Of a DNA stretch of 32,472 bases, positions 1 through 7,536 are shown piece after piece. Numbering within the stretch: position 1 is the stretch's first letter; every line of letters starts with the position of its first letter. The DNA lies in NCBI GenBank assembly GCA_013822425.1, contig PNKL01000027.1:1-32472 (forward strand), in the 5' to 3' direction. The DNA comes from Gemmatimonas sp. (GTDB taxonomy: Bacteria; Gemmatimonadota; Gemmatimonadetes; Gemmatimonadales; Gemmatimonadaceae). Both the position numbers and the translations under genes were made by a program. The notes beneath the pieces were generated by a model, which worked only from the letters and a program-made list of their open reading frames with translations, ran no database searches and was not told the DNA's origin.

Positions 1-2
1 TG

Positions 3-53
3 CGCGTGCAGCTCCGCGACCTGGTGCCCGACTCCCCCGCCACCCCCCGCTGA
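3..53 (+). CDS. Possible 3' end of an upstream gene
   Basis: An open frame enters from the left edge and ends at a TGA at 51-53, reading RVQLRDLVPDSPATPR. Only 16 codons are visible, so no function can be given. It is listed because the frame is open from the edge and a large inverted repeat follows within 70 bp, as is common after the end of a gene. It may equally be chance. Confidence 0.25.
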   Translation, partial: RVQLRDLVPDSPATPR

Positions 54-120
54 GGAGCTCGAGCAACACGTGGCAGGCGAGGCTCGCAAGCTGCACCTGG
101 CCTGAGTTTCGGGTGCAGAG

Positions 121-236
121 AGCAGCGCGCTCGGGGTAGCCACCCGCGCAGGCTCTCGGACCCTACGAGCGCGCTGCGCGCGCCGTCTATGGGTCCTGCG
201 GCCGCCTGCGCGGATGGCTACCCCGAGCGCGCTGCT
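121..236. repeat. Large imperfect inverted repeat with 33-bp arms
   Basis: The left arm at 121-153 and the right arm at 204-236 are reverse complements over 33 bp with one mismatch. An inner 6-bp pair (GGACCC at 158-163, GGGTCC at 191-196) extends the fold, and the centre (167-184) is alternating GC. RNA from either strand would form a very stable hairpin. It lies just upstream of the DUF4160/DUF2442 pair. It is unrelated in sequence to the dispersed CACAGAG family found elsewhere in the window. Confidence 0.85.
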
Positions 237-338
237 TTCCCGCGGCGGCTTCAAGACGGGACTCTGCGTGCTTCTCGTCCGCCCTGCAACCGAATGGTGC
301 TGGTCCGTTGCGGCGTGCGTGCGATGGTGTTGGCTCGC

Positions 339-578
339 ATGAGCCCCACCGTCTTACGGGCCCGCGGCTTCCGCCTATATTTCTTCAGTGATGAAGAGCC
401 CCGGCCGCACGTCCATGTCGAGCACGCGACTGGGGAGGCAAAGTTCTGGCTCACGCCGCACGTGCGACTCGCCAGAAATTGGGGGTTGCGGCCGCATCGC
501 CTGGCTGACGCCAAGCGCCTGATCGAGGAGCACCGAGATGCGATCCTTGCGAAATGGAAGGACCACGCACCCCGTTAG
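339..578 (+). CDS. DUF4160 domain-containing protein
   Basis: This is a 79-residue protein covering essentially one DUF4160 domain. Family hallmarks seen are the opening SPTVLRARGFRLYFFSDE, then RPHVHVEH, GEAKFWL and a C-terminal helix with a LIEEHRDAILAKW-like ending. Molecular function is not established. The family is usually found next to a DUF2442 protein, as here, in pairs with toxin-antitoxin-like organisation. The chosen ATG at 339 fits the usual family start; an in-frame ATG at 324 adds five residues, and further upstream the frame runs through the inverted repeat, so a longer start is unlikely. The 3' end overlaps the next gene by 41 bp, which implies coupled translation. Confidence 0.8.
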   Translation: MSPTVLRARGFRLYFFSDEEPRPHVHVEHATGEAKFWLTPHVRLARNWGLRPHRLADAKRLIEEHRDAILAKWKDHAPR

Positions 579-882
579 CGTCGGCGCCATGTCGCCGCGC
601 GGGTTCTATCTCCTGCTTGGGGAGCGGAAGCTCTTCCTCTCGTTTGCGCGGTTCCCGTGGTTCCGGGAGTTCACGCTTCGCGAGCTCACCGGCGTGCGTC
701 GTCCGTCGCCGCAGCATCTTCGCTGGCCCGAGTTCGATATCGACCTTGACGTCGACGCCATCGAGCACCCTGAGCGCTACCCGCTGCGCGAGCGCCGCCT
801 GCTTGGCCACCCCGTCGCAGTTGTTGCCCGGCTGCGTCTCGAGCGGGACTCAGCATCACGACGAGTCGCAAAGATTGGCTGA
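538..882 (+). CDS. DUF2442 domain-containing protein
   Basis: This 114-residue protein shows the DUF2442 pattern: a short N-terminal beta segment (FYLLLGERKLFLSFARFPWF), a central helix and loop (REFTLRELTGVRRPSPQHLRWPEF), then DIDLDVDAIEHPERYPL. The basic C-terminal tail after residue 90 is longer than usual. A purine-rich GAGGAG at 524-529 lies 8 bp before the ATG at 538 and supports this start; an internal ATG at 590 would remove the overlap. It overlaps the DUF4160 gene in a different frame, giving the usual two-gene module. I infer a small toxin-antitoxin-like or regulatory pair; activity cannot be shown from sequence. Confidence 0.75.
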   Translation: MRSLRNGRTTHPVSVGAMSPRGFYLLLGERKLFLSFARFPWFREFTLRELTGVRRPSPQHLRWPEFDIDLDVDAIEHPERYPLRERRLLGHPVAVVARLRLERDSASRRVAKIG

Positions 883-1246
883 GATCGCCCCATCGCTCGG
901 TGAAGCAGTGATTGCGGACACGGCCGCGCCAACCGCTACGCCGCCACCTGTTCGAAGCTGAACTGCGACCTTCGAATCCGCCCGTCAGTCTGCACCGACT
1001 GGGGTATGCCGTAGCTTGGGGCCGCATGGCTCCGGGATGCCCGCATTCTGCCCTCGCGAGCGCATGAACGTGTCATCAGATGGCCGCTCCTCGAAGCGAA
1101 ACCGCGCGGCACGCTGTCGTTACCCCCGGTAGTGGCCGTCCGTGGTCCTCCGCTTTTCCTCCGTGTGCTCTGTGATAAAGACCCCACTCACCAATAGGGC
1201 ATAAATTACACCTTGAACTCTCTGCACGATACGCTGATATTTCAAT
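883..1246. other. Intergenic gap holding a repeat remnant
   Basis: Between the DUF2442 gene and the ATPase gene I see no convincing coding sequence. Short overlapping open frames on both strands lack family features. The only recognisable element is the half-copy of the dispersed repeat at about 1103-1187. The last 60 bp before the ATPase are AT-richer than the surroundings and probably hold its promoter; I could not assign -35 and -10 boxes with confidence. Confidence 0.5.
1103..1187. repeat. Dispersed palindromic repeat, copy R1 (half)
   Basis: Only the core and right arm remain: a GTCGTTACCCCCGG-like core motif shared with the copies at 13875 and 31294, then GTCCGTGGTCCTCCGC...CTCCGTGTGCTCTGTGAT. 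No left arm is present, so this is a degraded or partial copy. Confidence 0.7.
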
Positions 1247-2404
1247 ATGATGAACACTCTCCCCCGCCCCGCTGCCGAACGCCGTGTCCGCCACCTCCTT
1301 CGCCACGCGCCCGTCGTCGCCCTCCTCGGCGCACGCCAGGTGGGCAAGACCACCCTCGCCCGGCAGGTCGCCGCCGCCTGGCGCGGACCCACCACCCACT
1401 TCGACCTCGAGGACCCGCGCGATCTCGCCCGTCTCGCCGACCCGATGCTCGCGCTCGCCCACCTCCGCGGCCTGGTCGTGCTCGACGAAGTCCAGCGACG
1501 CCCCGACCTCTTTCCCGCGCTCCGCGTGCTCGCCGACCGCCAGCCCGTGCCATGCCGGTTCCTCGTCCTCGGAAGCGCGACGCCCGCCCTGCTGCAGCAG
1601 GGCGCCGAGTCGCTCGCTGGCCGCATCGCCTTTCATGAACTGCACCCGCTCTCGCTCGACGAGGTGGGCCCCGCCGGCTTCAACCGCCTGTGGCGGCGCG
1701 GTGGATTCCCGCGCGCCTTCCTGGCACGTACCGAACAGGCCAGCGTCGACTGGCGGCGCGACTTCGTGCGCACCTTCCTCGAACGCGACTTGCCACAGCT
1801 CGGCATCACGGTGCCGGCCGCGACCGTCCGCCGCTTCTGGCAAATGCTGGCGCACCTCCACGGCAGCGTGCTCAACAGCTCGGAGCTGGCCCGCGCGTTT
1901 GGCGTGGCCGACACCACGGTCCGCCGGTACCTCGAGTCACTCGAAGCGACCTTCATGGTGCGCTCTCTGCCCGCCTTCCACGCGAACATCGCCAAGCGCC
2001 AGGTGAAGGCGCCCAAGGTGTACCTCTCCGACAGCGGATTATTGCACACACTGCTCGACATCCAGTCAGCCACCGCGCTCGAGGGGCATCCCAAGGTCGG
2101 CGCGTCGTGGGAGGGCTTCCTGCTGGAGACCGTCGTCGCCCGGCTCGGCGCGCGCACCGACCAGTGCTACTTCTGGGGCACGCACGCCGGCGCCGAACTC
2201 GACCTGCTGGTCGTCGACGGCGATCATCGGCGCGGATTCGAATTCAAGCGCACCCCTGCCCCCGCCATCACGCCATCCATGCGCGCGGCGCTGGCTGACC
2301 TGCAGCTCGACCGGCTCGATGTGGTGCACGCAGGCGCCGAGTCCTTTCGCCTCGCACCCAAGATCCGCGCCATCTCGGCGGCCTGGTTGCACGAAGAGCT
2401 TTGA
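1247..2404 (+). CDS. AAA ATPase (AAA_14) with C-terminal DUF4143
   Basis: The 385-residue protein has an N-terminal P-loop ATPase domain: Walker A GARQVGKT at residues 28-35, Walker B VVLDEVQ at 77-83 and a sensor-like LVLGSA at 106-111. The C-terminal half carries DUF4143, including a winged-helix-like stretch (SSELARAFGVADTTVRRYLESLE) and a final nuclease-fold-like segment with WEGFLLE, GAELDLLV and FEFKRT. Members of this family are common accessory ATPases in bacteria and archaea; their biochemical role is poorly defined. Length is normal for the family and the gene looks intact. It converges on mnmE, with repeat R2 between. The first of two tandem ATGs at 1247 is used. Confidence 0.88.
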   Translation: MMNTLPRPAAERRVRHLLRHAPVVALLGARQVGKTTLARQVAAAWRGPTTHFDLEDPRDLARLADPMLALAHLRGLVVLDEVQRRPDLFPALRVLADRQPVPCRFLVLGSATPALLQQGAESLAGRIAFHELHPLSLDEVGPAGFNRLWRRGGFPRAFLARTEQASVDWRRDFVRTFLERDLPQLGITVPAATVRRFWQMLAHLHGSVLNSSELARAFGVADTTVRRYLESLEATFMVRSLPAFHANIAKRQVKAPKVYLSDSGLLHTLLDIQSATALEGHPKVGASWEGFLLETVVARLGARTDQCYFWGTHAGAELDLLVVDGDHRRGFEFKRTPAPAITPSMRAALADLQLDRLDVVHAGAESFRLAPKIRAISAAWLHEEL

Positions 2405-2433
2405 CGCGAGAACTCATCGTCACGACCGCTCTG

Positions 2434-2547
2434 TTACCGAAACAGCTCGCCCAGTCGCAGATCCAGCGCGGGCAACGTCCCCGACCCAATCACCACGCCA
2501 ATGGCATGCGCACAGCGTACGCCACCTCGCCGAGCAAGCGTCACCAT
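2434..2547 (-). pseudogene. Possible small ORF or gene remnant
   Basis: An open frame on the minus strand reads MVTLARRGGVRCAHAIGVV and continues for 37 residues, ending LRLGELFR. Its residue usage looks protein-like, with hydrophobic glycine-rich and amphipathic segments, and it sits between the ATPase stop and repeat R2. I do not recognise a family. It may be the C-terminal scrap of a gene cut off when R2 arrived, or chance. Confidence 0.2.
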
Positions 2548-2578
2548 CCGACTGCCGGACGGATCAACCCAACGCGAC

Positions 2579-2746
2579 CTTTTTCATCACAGAGACACAG
2601 AGGAGCACAAAGGGCCACAGAGGACAAAACCTAGGGTTAACGACATCGCGCCACGCAGATCTTTAGCGTGGCGCTCGCAGTACCCCCAAGAACTTGCAGT
2701 CCTCCGTGGCCCTCCGCCTTTCCTCCGTGCGCTCTGTGATGAAGAA
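2579..2746. repeat. Dispersed palindromic repeat, copy R2 (full)
   Basis: The left arm begins TTTTTCATCACAGAGACAC and the right arm ends GCGCTCTGTGATGAAGAAG, so the two ends are inverted repeats. The core holds an inner hairpin, GCGCCACGC / GCGTGGCGC (about 2649-2676), followed by GTACCCCCAAGAACTTGC. It lies between the convergent ends of the ATPase gene and mnmE, where it could act as a bidirectional terminator. Confidence 0.9.
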
Positions 2747-2788
2747 GCTCCAGTGGCGCTCAGTCAATGCGCCGGAGAAGCGGAAGCA

Positions 2789-4216
2789 CTACTTCCCCAC
2801 GCAAAACGTCCGGAACACGCGCTCCAGCACATCCTCCACATCCACGGCGCCAATCAGTTCCTCGAGCGCCGTCACCGCCGCGCGCAGGTGCGTCGCCGCC
2901 ACCGGTGCCGGCAGGGCTCCAACCGCCCATGCCGCACGAAAGTCCCGCAACTCCTCTCCCGCTCGTCGCAGCGCGGCCTCGTGACGCGCCCGGGTGACGA
3001 TAGGCGTGTCGTCCCCCGGCGCCGCCACCCGCGACGTAACCGCCCGGCGAATCTCCTCCCGCAGTAAATCCAACCCCTCCCCGGTAAATGCGCTCACCCG
3101 CACAAATCCCGCGTTGTCGTTGCCGTTCCCCCAAGAAGTTGCAGTGGCACTACTCCGTGGCCCTCCGGCAGTTCTCCGTGAGCTCCGTGGTGAAGAAGGC
3201 GTGAGAAGGTCCGCCTTGGTCAGCACCGCCACCACAACTCCAGCCGTAATCCCGGCCACCGCCTCAACGGTGCGCTCCAGGCTCGCAGGGGTCTCCGCAC
3301 ACACCAGCACCACGTGCGCCTGCGCCACATAGCGCTCCGAGACCTCGATCCCCAGCCGCTCCAGTCGGTCCCCGCTCGCCCTTAACCCCGCCGTATCCAC
3401 CAGCCGCAGCGGATACGGCGTGTCGTCCACCAGCACCTCCACCGCGTCCCGCGTCGTCCCCGGGATCTCGCTGACGATCACCCGCGCCTCCCCAACGAGC
3501 GCGTTCAGCAGAGCGCTCTTCCCCGCGTTCGGCGGCCCCGCCAGCACCACCAGCGCCCCCTCTCGACCCAGCGTGGCCGCCGGTAGCGTCGCCAGCAATT
3601 GGTCGACTTGCCCGATTGCCTCATCACACGCCGCCAGCACCCGCGCTCGGCTCGGCGCCGCCTCGTCCTCCTCCGGGAAGTCGATGTCGTAGGCGAGCAG
3701 CGCATCCACCTGCAGCAGCGCCTCGCGCATTGCCGTCAGTCGCTTCGACAACGCCCCGTCCAGTTGCCGCACCGCCGCCCGATGCGCGGCGCGCGACCGG
3801 GCGTCTATCAAATCAGCAACCGCCTCGGCTTGCACCAGGTCGAGTTTGCCGTTCAGCACGGCGCGCTCGGTGAACTCACCCGCCAGCGCCGGACGCGCCC
3901 CTGCCGTCACACACGCCTCCACCACGAGCGTGCTCACCAGCGCCCCGCCGTGCACCGCGAACTCCACCACATCCTCGCCCGTATACGAGTGCGGCCCCTC
4001 GAACCACGTCACCAGCCCGTGGTCAATCGGCTGATCCGGTTGGTCGGGTGAATGCAGCGCTGTCAGCCCCGCCAAGCGCGCTATGGCAGGAATCCCCGTC
4101 GCCACACGGCGCGCAATCGCCATGGCATTGCCGCCGCTCAGCCGCACAATCGCAATCGCCCCACGTCCTGGTGCGGTGGCGCAGGCAACAATCGTGTCGT
4201 CCGCTCTAACTGGCAT
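2789..4216 (-). CDS. mnmE: tRNA uridine-5-carboxymethylaminomethyl(34) synthesis GTPase MnmE
   Basis: MnmE acts with MnmG in the cytoplasm to modify U34 of certain tRNAs, using a folate-derived C1 unit and GTP hydrolysis. The N-terminal folate-binding domain (DTIVACATAPGRGAIAIVRLSG) spans about residues 1-120, followed by the helical domain. The G domain has G1 GPPNAGKS (227-234), G2 TTRD (254-257), G3 DTAG (274-277), G4 TKAD (333-336) and G5 VSAFTGEG (374-381). The C-terminus is FCVGK, matching the catalytic-cysteine CxGK ending. Between G4 and G5, residues about 338-368 are encoded by a half-copy of the dispersed repeat (3115-3205); reading frame is kept and all flanking motifs are intact. 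The protein is therefore somewhat long for the family, at 475 residues. Confidence 0.96.
   Translation of the reverse strand: MPVRADDTIVACATAPGRGAIAIVRLSGGNAMAIARRVATGIPAIARLAGLTALHSPDQPDQPIDHGLVTWFEGPHSYTGEDVVEFAVHGGALVSTLVVEACVTAGARPALAGEFTERAVLNGKLDLVQAEAVADLIDARSRAAHRAAVRQLDGALSKRLTAMREALLQVDALLAYDIDFPEEDEAAPSRARVLAACDEAIGQVDQLLATLPAATLGREGALVVLAGPPNAGKSALLNALVGEARVIVSEIPGTTRDAVEVLVDDTPYPLRLVDTAGLRASGDRLERLGIEVSERYVAQAHVVLVCAETPASLERTVEAVAGITAGVVVAVLTKADLLTPSSPRSSRRTAGGPRSSATATSWGNGNDNAGFVRVSAFTGEGLDLLREEIRRAVTSRVAAPGDDTPIVTRARHEAALRRAGEELRDFRAAWAVGALPAPVAATHLRAAVTALEELIGAVDVEDVLERVFRTFCVGK
3115..3205. repeat. Dispersed repeat half-copy R3, inside mnmE
   Basis: Read on the mnmE strand, the segment opens TTCTTCACCACGGAG, continues with the GGAGGGCCACGGAG arm unit, and ends with the core motif CTGCAACTTCTTGGGGGAAC. 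The second arm is missing. It adds about 31 codons (338-368), rich in Ser, Arg, Thr and Gly, without a stop or frameshift. Confidence 0.9.
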
Positions 4217-4234
4217 CTTTCAATTTACGTCGAC

Positions 4235-4464
4235 CTTCTTCACCACGGAGCGCACGGAGGAAGAACGGAGGGCCACGGACTGCAGATACGTGGGGAACGG
4301 CAGCGCGCCACGCAAAGAGCTGCGCGGCAATCGCAGTTCCCCAAAGAAGTGGCCGTGGTCTTCCTCTGTGGCCCTCAGGCAGTGCTTCTGTGGCCCTCAG
4401 GCAGTGCTCCGTGTGCTCCGTGTGCTCCGTGGTACAGAAGGCCAGCTCCGTGGTAAAGAAGCTC
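4235..4464. repeat. Dispersed palindromic repeat, copy R4 (expanded)
   Basis: The left arm (CTTCACCACGGAGCGCACGG), the core GCGCGCCACGCAAAG with a following GTTCCCCAAAGAAGTGGCCG, and the right arm are all present. The right arm has grown by tandem duplication: TCTGTGGCCCTCAGGCAGTGCT occurs twice (about 4366-4410), followed by repeated CTCCGTGTG units. The arm variant CACCACGGAG is shared with the copy inside mnmE. It lies between the nucleotidyltransferase stop and the mnmE start. Confidence 0.85.
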
Positions 4465-4494
4465 AGCGTCGCTCTATCCTGAAGGTTCCCCTTC

Positions 4495-5313
4495 TTAGCC
4501 AGGCCGAATCTGTGGCACCACGCCGCCAGGGCGTCCGTAGTGCGCGACTAACGTGCCTGACAATGGCTCGTCCGCAGCCGGCATCACGAAGCGCTCAGTC
4601 TCGACCGACCAATACAGGCACCCCAGTTCCGATGGCGGTCGCTCGCGCATGAATCGCTCGGCCTCCTCGAGCATCCACAACCACCGTTCCTTGCCCGCTA
4701 CGACATCAAATGGCTGCGCGAGGTCAAGCCGCGCAAAATCCTCGGGGCGGTATTTTCCTCGGCGTTTCAGCAGCTCCAGCAGCGAACGTGGAGTGAAGCC
4801 CGGGTCTTTTCCGGCGGCGGCCCAGACGATCGCGCCGAGCGGCAGGATGTCCCCGTCGACGTAGAGGATGTCCACGAAATCACGCGGTTCGTCCCGTCCC
4901 GCAAGCACCAGCACCTTGTTGATGGCCAGATCCACGGGATGCAGCAGCAGTGCGCCGAGTTCGTCGCGCACCAGCGGCATGAACCGCCACGCCGAATCAT
5001 GGGCCCAGTCCACACGGGTAGAGTTGCCGCCGCGTGACACGGTGACGCGGATAAACCCCGGCTGGCTGATGTCCACTTCCACCCGATACCCGGCCTCCTC
5101 GAGCCGCGCACGATCGCGCGCAAACGCCGACGCGACCCGTTCGACTGAATCGTGAAAGAAATCCAGGTCGTTGCTGTATCGCGTGGAGTTCGGCGCGAAA
5201 TGGATGGCGGCGCCCCCCGCGAGGTAGCTCTCCCCTGTTTCCGCGTGCGCTACTGTCGCCAGGAGGGTCCGCTGGAAGTCGGTTAGCGGCACAGGCGAGC
5301 CCCCACGTTCCAC
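4495..5313 (-). CDS. AbiEii/AbiGii-like nucleotidyl transferase
   Basis: The 272-residue protein matches the AbiEii-type nucleotidyltransferase superfamily. The polymerase-beta-like motif is LAGGAAI (31-37) then YSNDLDFF (46-53), and the later conserved stretch DLAINKVLVLAGRDEPRDF (128-146) carries the Lys and acidic residues typical of the fold. In characterised relatives such proteins act as toxins that transfer nucleotides and block tRNA function, neutralised by a cognate antitoxin. Here the partner would be the 87-residue gene just upstream, which overlaps this one by 31 bp. A GTG at 5292 would give a shorter protein (7 fewer residues) and a 10-bp overlap, and is a reasonable alternative start. 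Confidence 0.8.
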   Translation of the reverse strand: MERGGSPVPLTDFQRTLLATVAHAETGESYLAGGAAIHFAPNSTRYSNDLDFFHDSVERVASAFARDRARLEEAGYRVEVDISQPGFIRVTVSRGGNSTRVDWAHDSAWRFMPLVRDELGALLLHPVDLAINKVLVLAGRDEPRDFVDILYVDGDILPLGAIVWAAAGKDPGFTPRSLLELLKRRGKYRPEDFARLDLAQPFDVVAGKERWLWMLEEAERFMRERPPSELGCLYWSVETERFVMPAADEPLSGTLVAHYGRPGGVVPQIRPG

Positions 5314-5546
5314 GCGTCGCGATTACCGTGTTTCATCAACTGCTCCGCCACCCACGAGACGTCATCGCGACCGATCACAAGGTCGGTGCGATACGACCAG
5401 AAGCACATCGTGTGAAACCGCCGGTACGCACGCCGAGCTTCCCGCACACGCACCATCGCGCGCGCAGTGTTCGCGTCCAGGTGGCGGCGACTCTTGAGAC
5501 CGCCGCGCCGCCCGATGGCGGAGAGGTATTTGTTAATCGACGCCAT
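5283..5546 (-). CDS. Small basic protein paired with the nucleotidyl transferase
   Basis: This 87-residue protein begins MASINKYLSAIGRRGGLKSRR and has a conserved-looking middle, ARAMVRVREARRAYRRFH, then WSYRTDLVIGRDDVSWVAEQL. It is strongly basic in the N-terminal half and is not a recognised enzyme. Position is informative: it is the first gene of a two-gene unit, overlaps the downstream nucleotidyltransferase, and is preceded by two tandem palindromes in an AT-rich promoter region. I infer an antitoxin or co-factor role; that is context, not homology to a characterised protein. Confidence 0.65.
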   Translation of the reverse strand: MASINKYLSAIGRRGGLKSRRHLDANTARAMVRVREARRAYRRFHTMCFWSYRTDLVIGRDDVSWVAEQLMKHGNRDAWNVGARLCR

Positions 5547-5552
5547 GTTTTA

Positions 5553-5588
5553 TCATAATCGGCTTATGATGTAAGTGCAATACACTTA
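5553..5588 (-). promoter_or_regulatory. Tandem 17-bp palindromes, likely operator
   Basis: Two adjacent inverted repeats share a 6-5-6 layout: TCATAA-5-TTATGA (5553-5569) and TAAGTG-5-CACTTA (5572-5588), separated by 2 bp. They lie immediately upstream of the small gene starting at 5546, in a strikingly AT-rich patch within GC-rich DNA. This is where the promoter must be, so binding here would repress the pair. Confidence 0.55.
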
Positions 5589-5605
5589 TGTGTATATATG
5601 TTCTC

Positions 5606-5787
5606 CTTATCACAGAGACACAGAGGAACACCGGAGGGCCACAGAGCTACTGCAAAACCTGGGGTTAAAGACAGCGCGCCACGCAAATGAATGCGTGGCA
5701 CGCCCAGTACCCCAAGAAGTGGCCGTCGCAATCCTCCGTGGCCCTTTGTGCTCCTCTGTGTCTCTGTGATGAAAACCCCCTGTCCCC
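5606..5787. repeat. Dispersed palindromic repeat, copy R5 (full)
   Basis: The ends are TTATCACAGAGACACAGAGG and CTCCTCTGTGTCTCTGTGAT. The core has an inner hairpin GCGCCACGC / GCGTGGCACGC and then GTACCCCAAGAAGTGGCCG. The right end runs on to CCCCCTGTCCCC and stops 3 bp from the yidC stop codon, so it may terminate the yidC operon. Confidence 0.9.
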
Positions 5788-5790
5788 TTT

Positions 5791-7521
5791 CTACCCCTTC
5801 GCTTTCTTGAGCCGCTCATTCGCAATCAGCCACTGCTGCGGCAGCGCGGCGAGGTTCTGCACGGTGTAGTACAGGTTCAAGCCCGACGCGAAGTTGATCA
5901 GGAAGAACGTCATTATCGCCGGCATCAGGTACGCCATCATCTTCGCCTGCGGGTTCGGCGGTGCGTTGCGCAGGCCAATCCAGCTCAGTACGTACATCGA
6001 CGCACCCATCAGCAGCGGCAGAACGTAATACGGATCCTTGAGGGAAATATCCGGGAGCCACATGAATGCCACACCCCGGAACTCGATCGTGTTCTGGAAA
6101 ACGAAAAACAGCGCGAACAGGATCGGCATCGGCAGCATCATCGGCAGACAGCCGAGCAGCGGACTCAGCGGACTCATGCCGTGCTCGCTGTACAGCTTCA
6201 TGATTTCGGCCTGCTGCTTCTGTGGATCGCTCTTGTACTTGGCCTGCACCGCCTGCAGCTCCGGCTGAAGCACCTGCAGCTTCATGCTCGCGCGCATCGC
6301 CTTCTGGTTCAGCGGCCACATCAGCAGGCGGATGGCGACGCCAAAGATCACCAGCACCCAGCCGTAATTCAGCTGCGTGGTGCGCTTCATCCACAGCAGC
6401 GCGCGCATCACGATCGTCGCGAACGGCTGCACGATGCCTTGCATGAAGCCGCCGTACGGATTGGCGTTCTCGAAATCGCGCCCCAGCGCGCGCATCCGCT
6501 CCCACGTCTGCGGGCCGGTGTACAGCTCAAATGTGGTTGACCCGTCGGCCGCGAGTGGCAGTACCGCCGTCGCTTTGCCGCGCGTCGCCATCTTCGACGT
6601 GCGCGTACCGCCCTCCAACTTCACCTCGGCGATCGTTGGCGCCTTCTCCGACGCCAACATCCCGACGATGAAATACTTGTTCTTCGCCGTCGCCCAGTAC
6701 AGCGGCCCCGCCTCAAGCCGCTGCTCGCCCGGATCCAGCTTGGTGAACGCGATTCCCTTGGCGCTCCCCTTCTGTGGCTTCACCGCATACGCCAGCGACG
6801 TGATGTCGCCCATCGTGTCCCCTTCCTGCGACACAAAGCCGGTTGGCAGGTCCACAAGCAGGAACGCCGGCGCAGCGGCCCCGCGCACCGTTGCCGTGAC
6901 CGTGCCCAGATAGGTGGTGTCCTGGATCGCGTACTGCAGCGTCACATCTGTGGCGCCGCTCGTCGCACGGAACGTCACCTCTTGTTCGCCACTCACGCGC
7001 GTCGAGCGCTGTGCGCTGAACGTCAGCTTCGATAGATCGAGCGTGTCGTTTCCCGCCAGCACCCGGTAGCGCAGCAGCGGTTCGTTCTTCTGGTAGATCG
7101 AAACCACACCCTTGTTGGCGCCGAGGCTTTTGAAGCCGGGGAGCTCCACGAGGACGGGCGATCCGCCCAGCGTCGAGAAGTGCGTGTGGCTCACCTTCGT
7201 GTTCACCGCAATCGTCTCGGCGGCGATCAGTGGAACTCCAGCGGCGGCAGCGGCGCCCGCGCCACTCGTGCCCGCGGATGGCGCACCCATGTCACGCCTT
7301 GGCGCGCCCGTGCCCCCTGCGGCCTGCGTGGACGCGCCGGGCGTTGCTGCCGGGGCAACCGCGCCCGTGGCAGTCGGCGGGGTTCCTGTGGGGCGTTGTG
7401 AGTCGCCGGCTACGGCCGCCGCGGGAGCGGGCGGCATCTTGGCGCGCGGAAACAGGAAGGGCGTGGCAACGACAACCAGGCCCGACAGGGCGAACGCGAG
7501 TAAGAGGCGCTTATCGATCAT
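5791..7521 (-). CDS. yidC: Membrane protein insertase YidC
   Basis: YidC inserts and folds inner-membrane proteins, alone or with the Sec translocon. The 576-residue protein has an N-terminal membrane anchor (LLLAFALSGLVVVATPFLF), a Pro/Ala/Gly-rich linker to about residue 95, a periplasmic beta domain, and the C-terminal Oxa1-type core with several hydrophobic helices, including LNYGWVLVIFGVAIRLLMWPL, MKLQVLQPELQAVQAKYKSD and LGCLPMMLPMPILFALFFVF. The long first periplasmic domain is the Gram-negative form. It is the last gene of the rpmH-rnpA-yidD-yidC operon, 15 bp after yidD. Length and motifs are normal. Confidence 0.96.
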   Translation of the reverse strand: MIDKRLLLAFALSGLVVVATPFLFPRAKMPPAPAAAVAGDSQRPTGTPPTATGAVAPAATPGASTQAAGGTGAPRRDMGAPSAGTSGAGAAAAAGVPLIAAETIAVNTKVSHTHFSTLGGSPVLVELPGFKSLGANKGVVSIYQKNEPLLRYRVLAGNDTLDLSKLTFSAQRSTRVSGEQEVTFRATSGATDVTLQYAIQDTTYLGTVTATVRGAAAPAFLLVDLPTGFVSQEGDTMGDITSLAYAVKPQKGSAKGIAFTKLDPGEQRLEAGPLYWATAKNKYFIVGMLASEKAPTIAEVKLEGGTRTSKMATRGKATAVLPLAADGSTTFELYTGPQTWERMRALGRDFENANPYGGFMQGIVQPFATIVMRALLWMKRTTQLNYGWVLVIFGVAIRLLMWPLNQKAMRASMKLQVLQPELQAVQAKYKSDPQKQQAEIMKLYSEHGMSPLSPLLGCLPMMLPMPILFALFFVFQNTIEFRGVAFMWLPDISLKDPYYVLPLLMGASMYVLSWIGLRNAPPNPQAKMMAYLMPAIMTFFLINFASGLNLYYTVQNLAALPQQWLIANERLKKAKG

Positions 7522-7536
7522 GCAGGTGCGTGCTCG

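Noticed and set aside
1076-1861. Long minus-strand frame across the ATPase gene's 5' half
   Set aside because: It lies opposite clear Walker motifs and extends through repeat R1; composition is that of a shadow frame.
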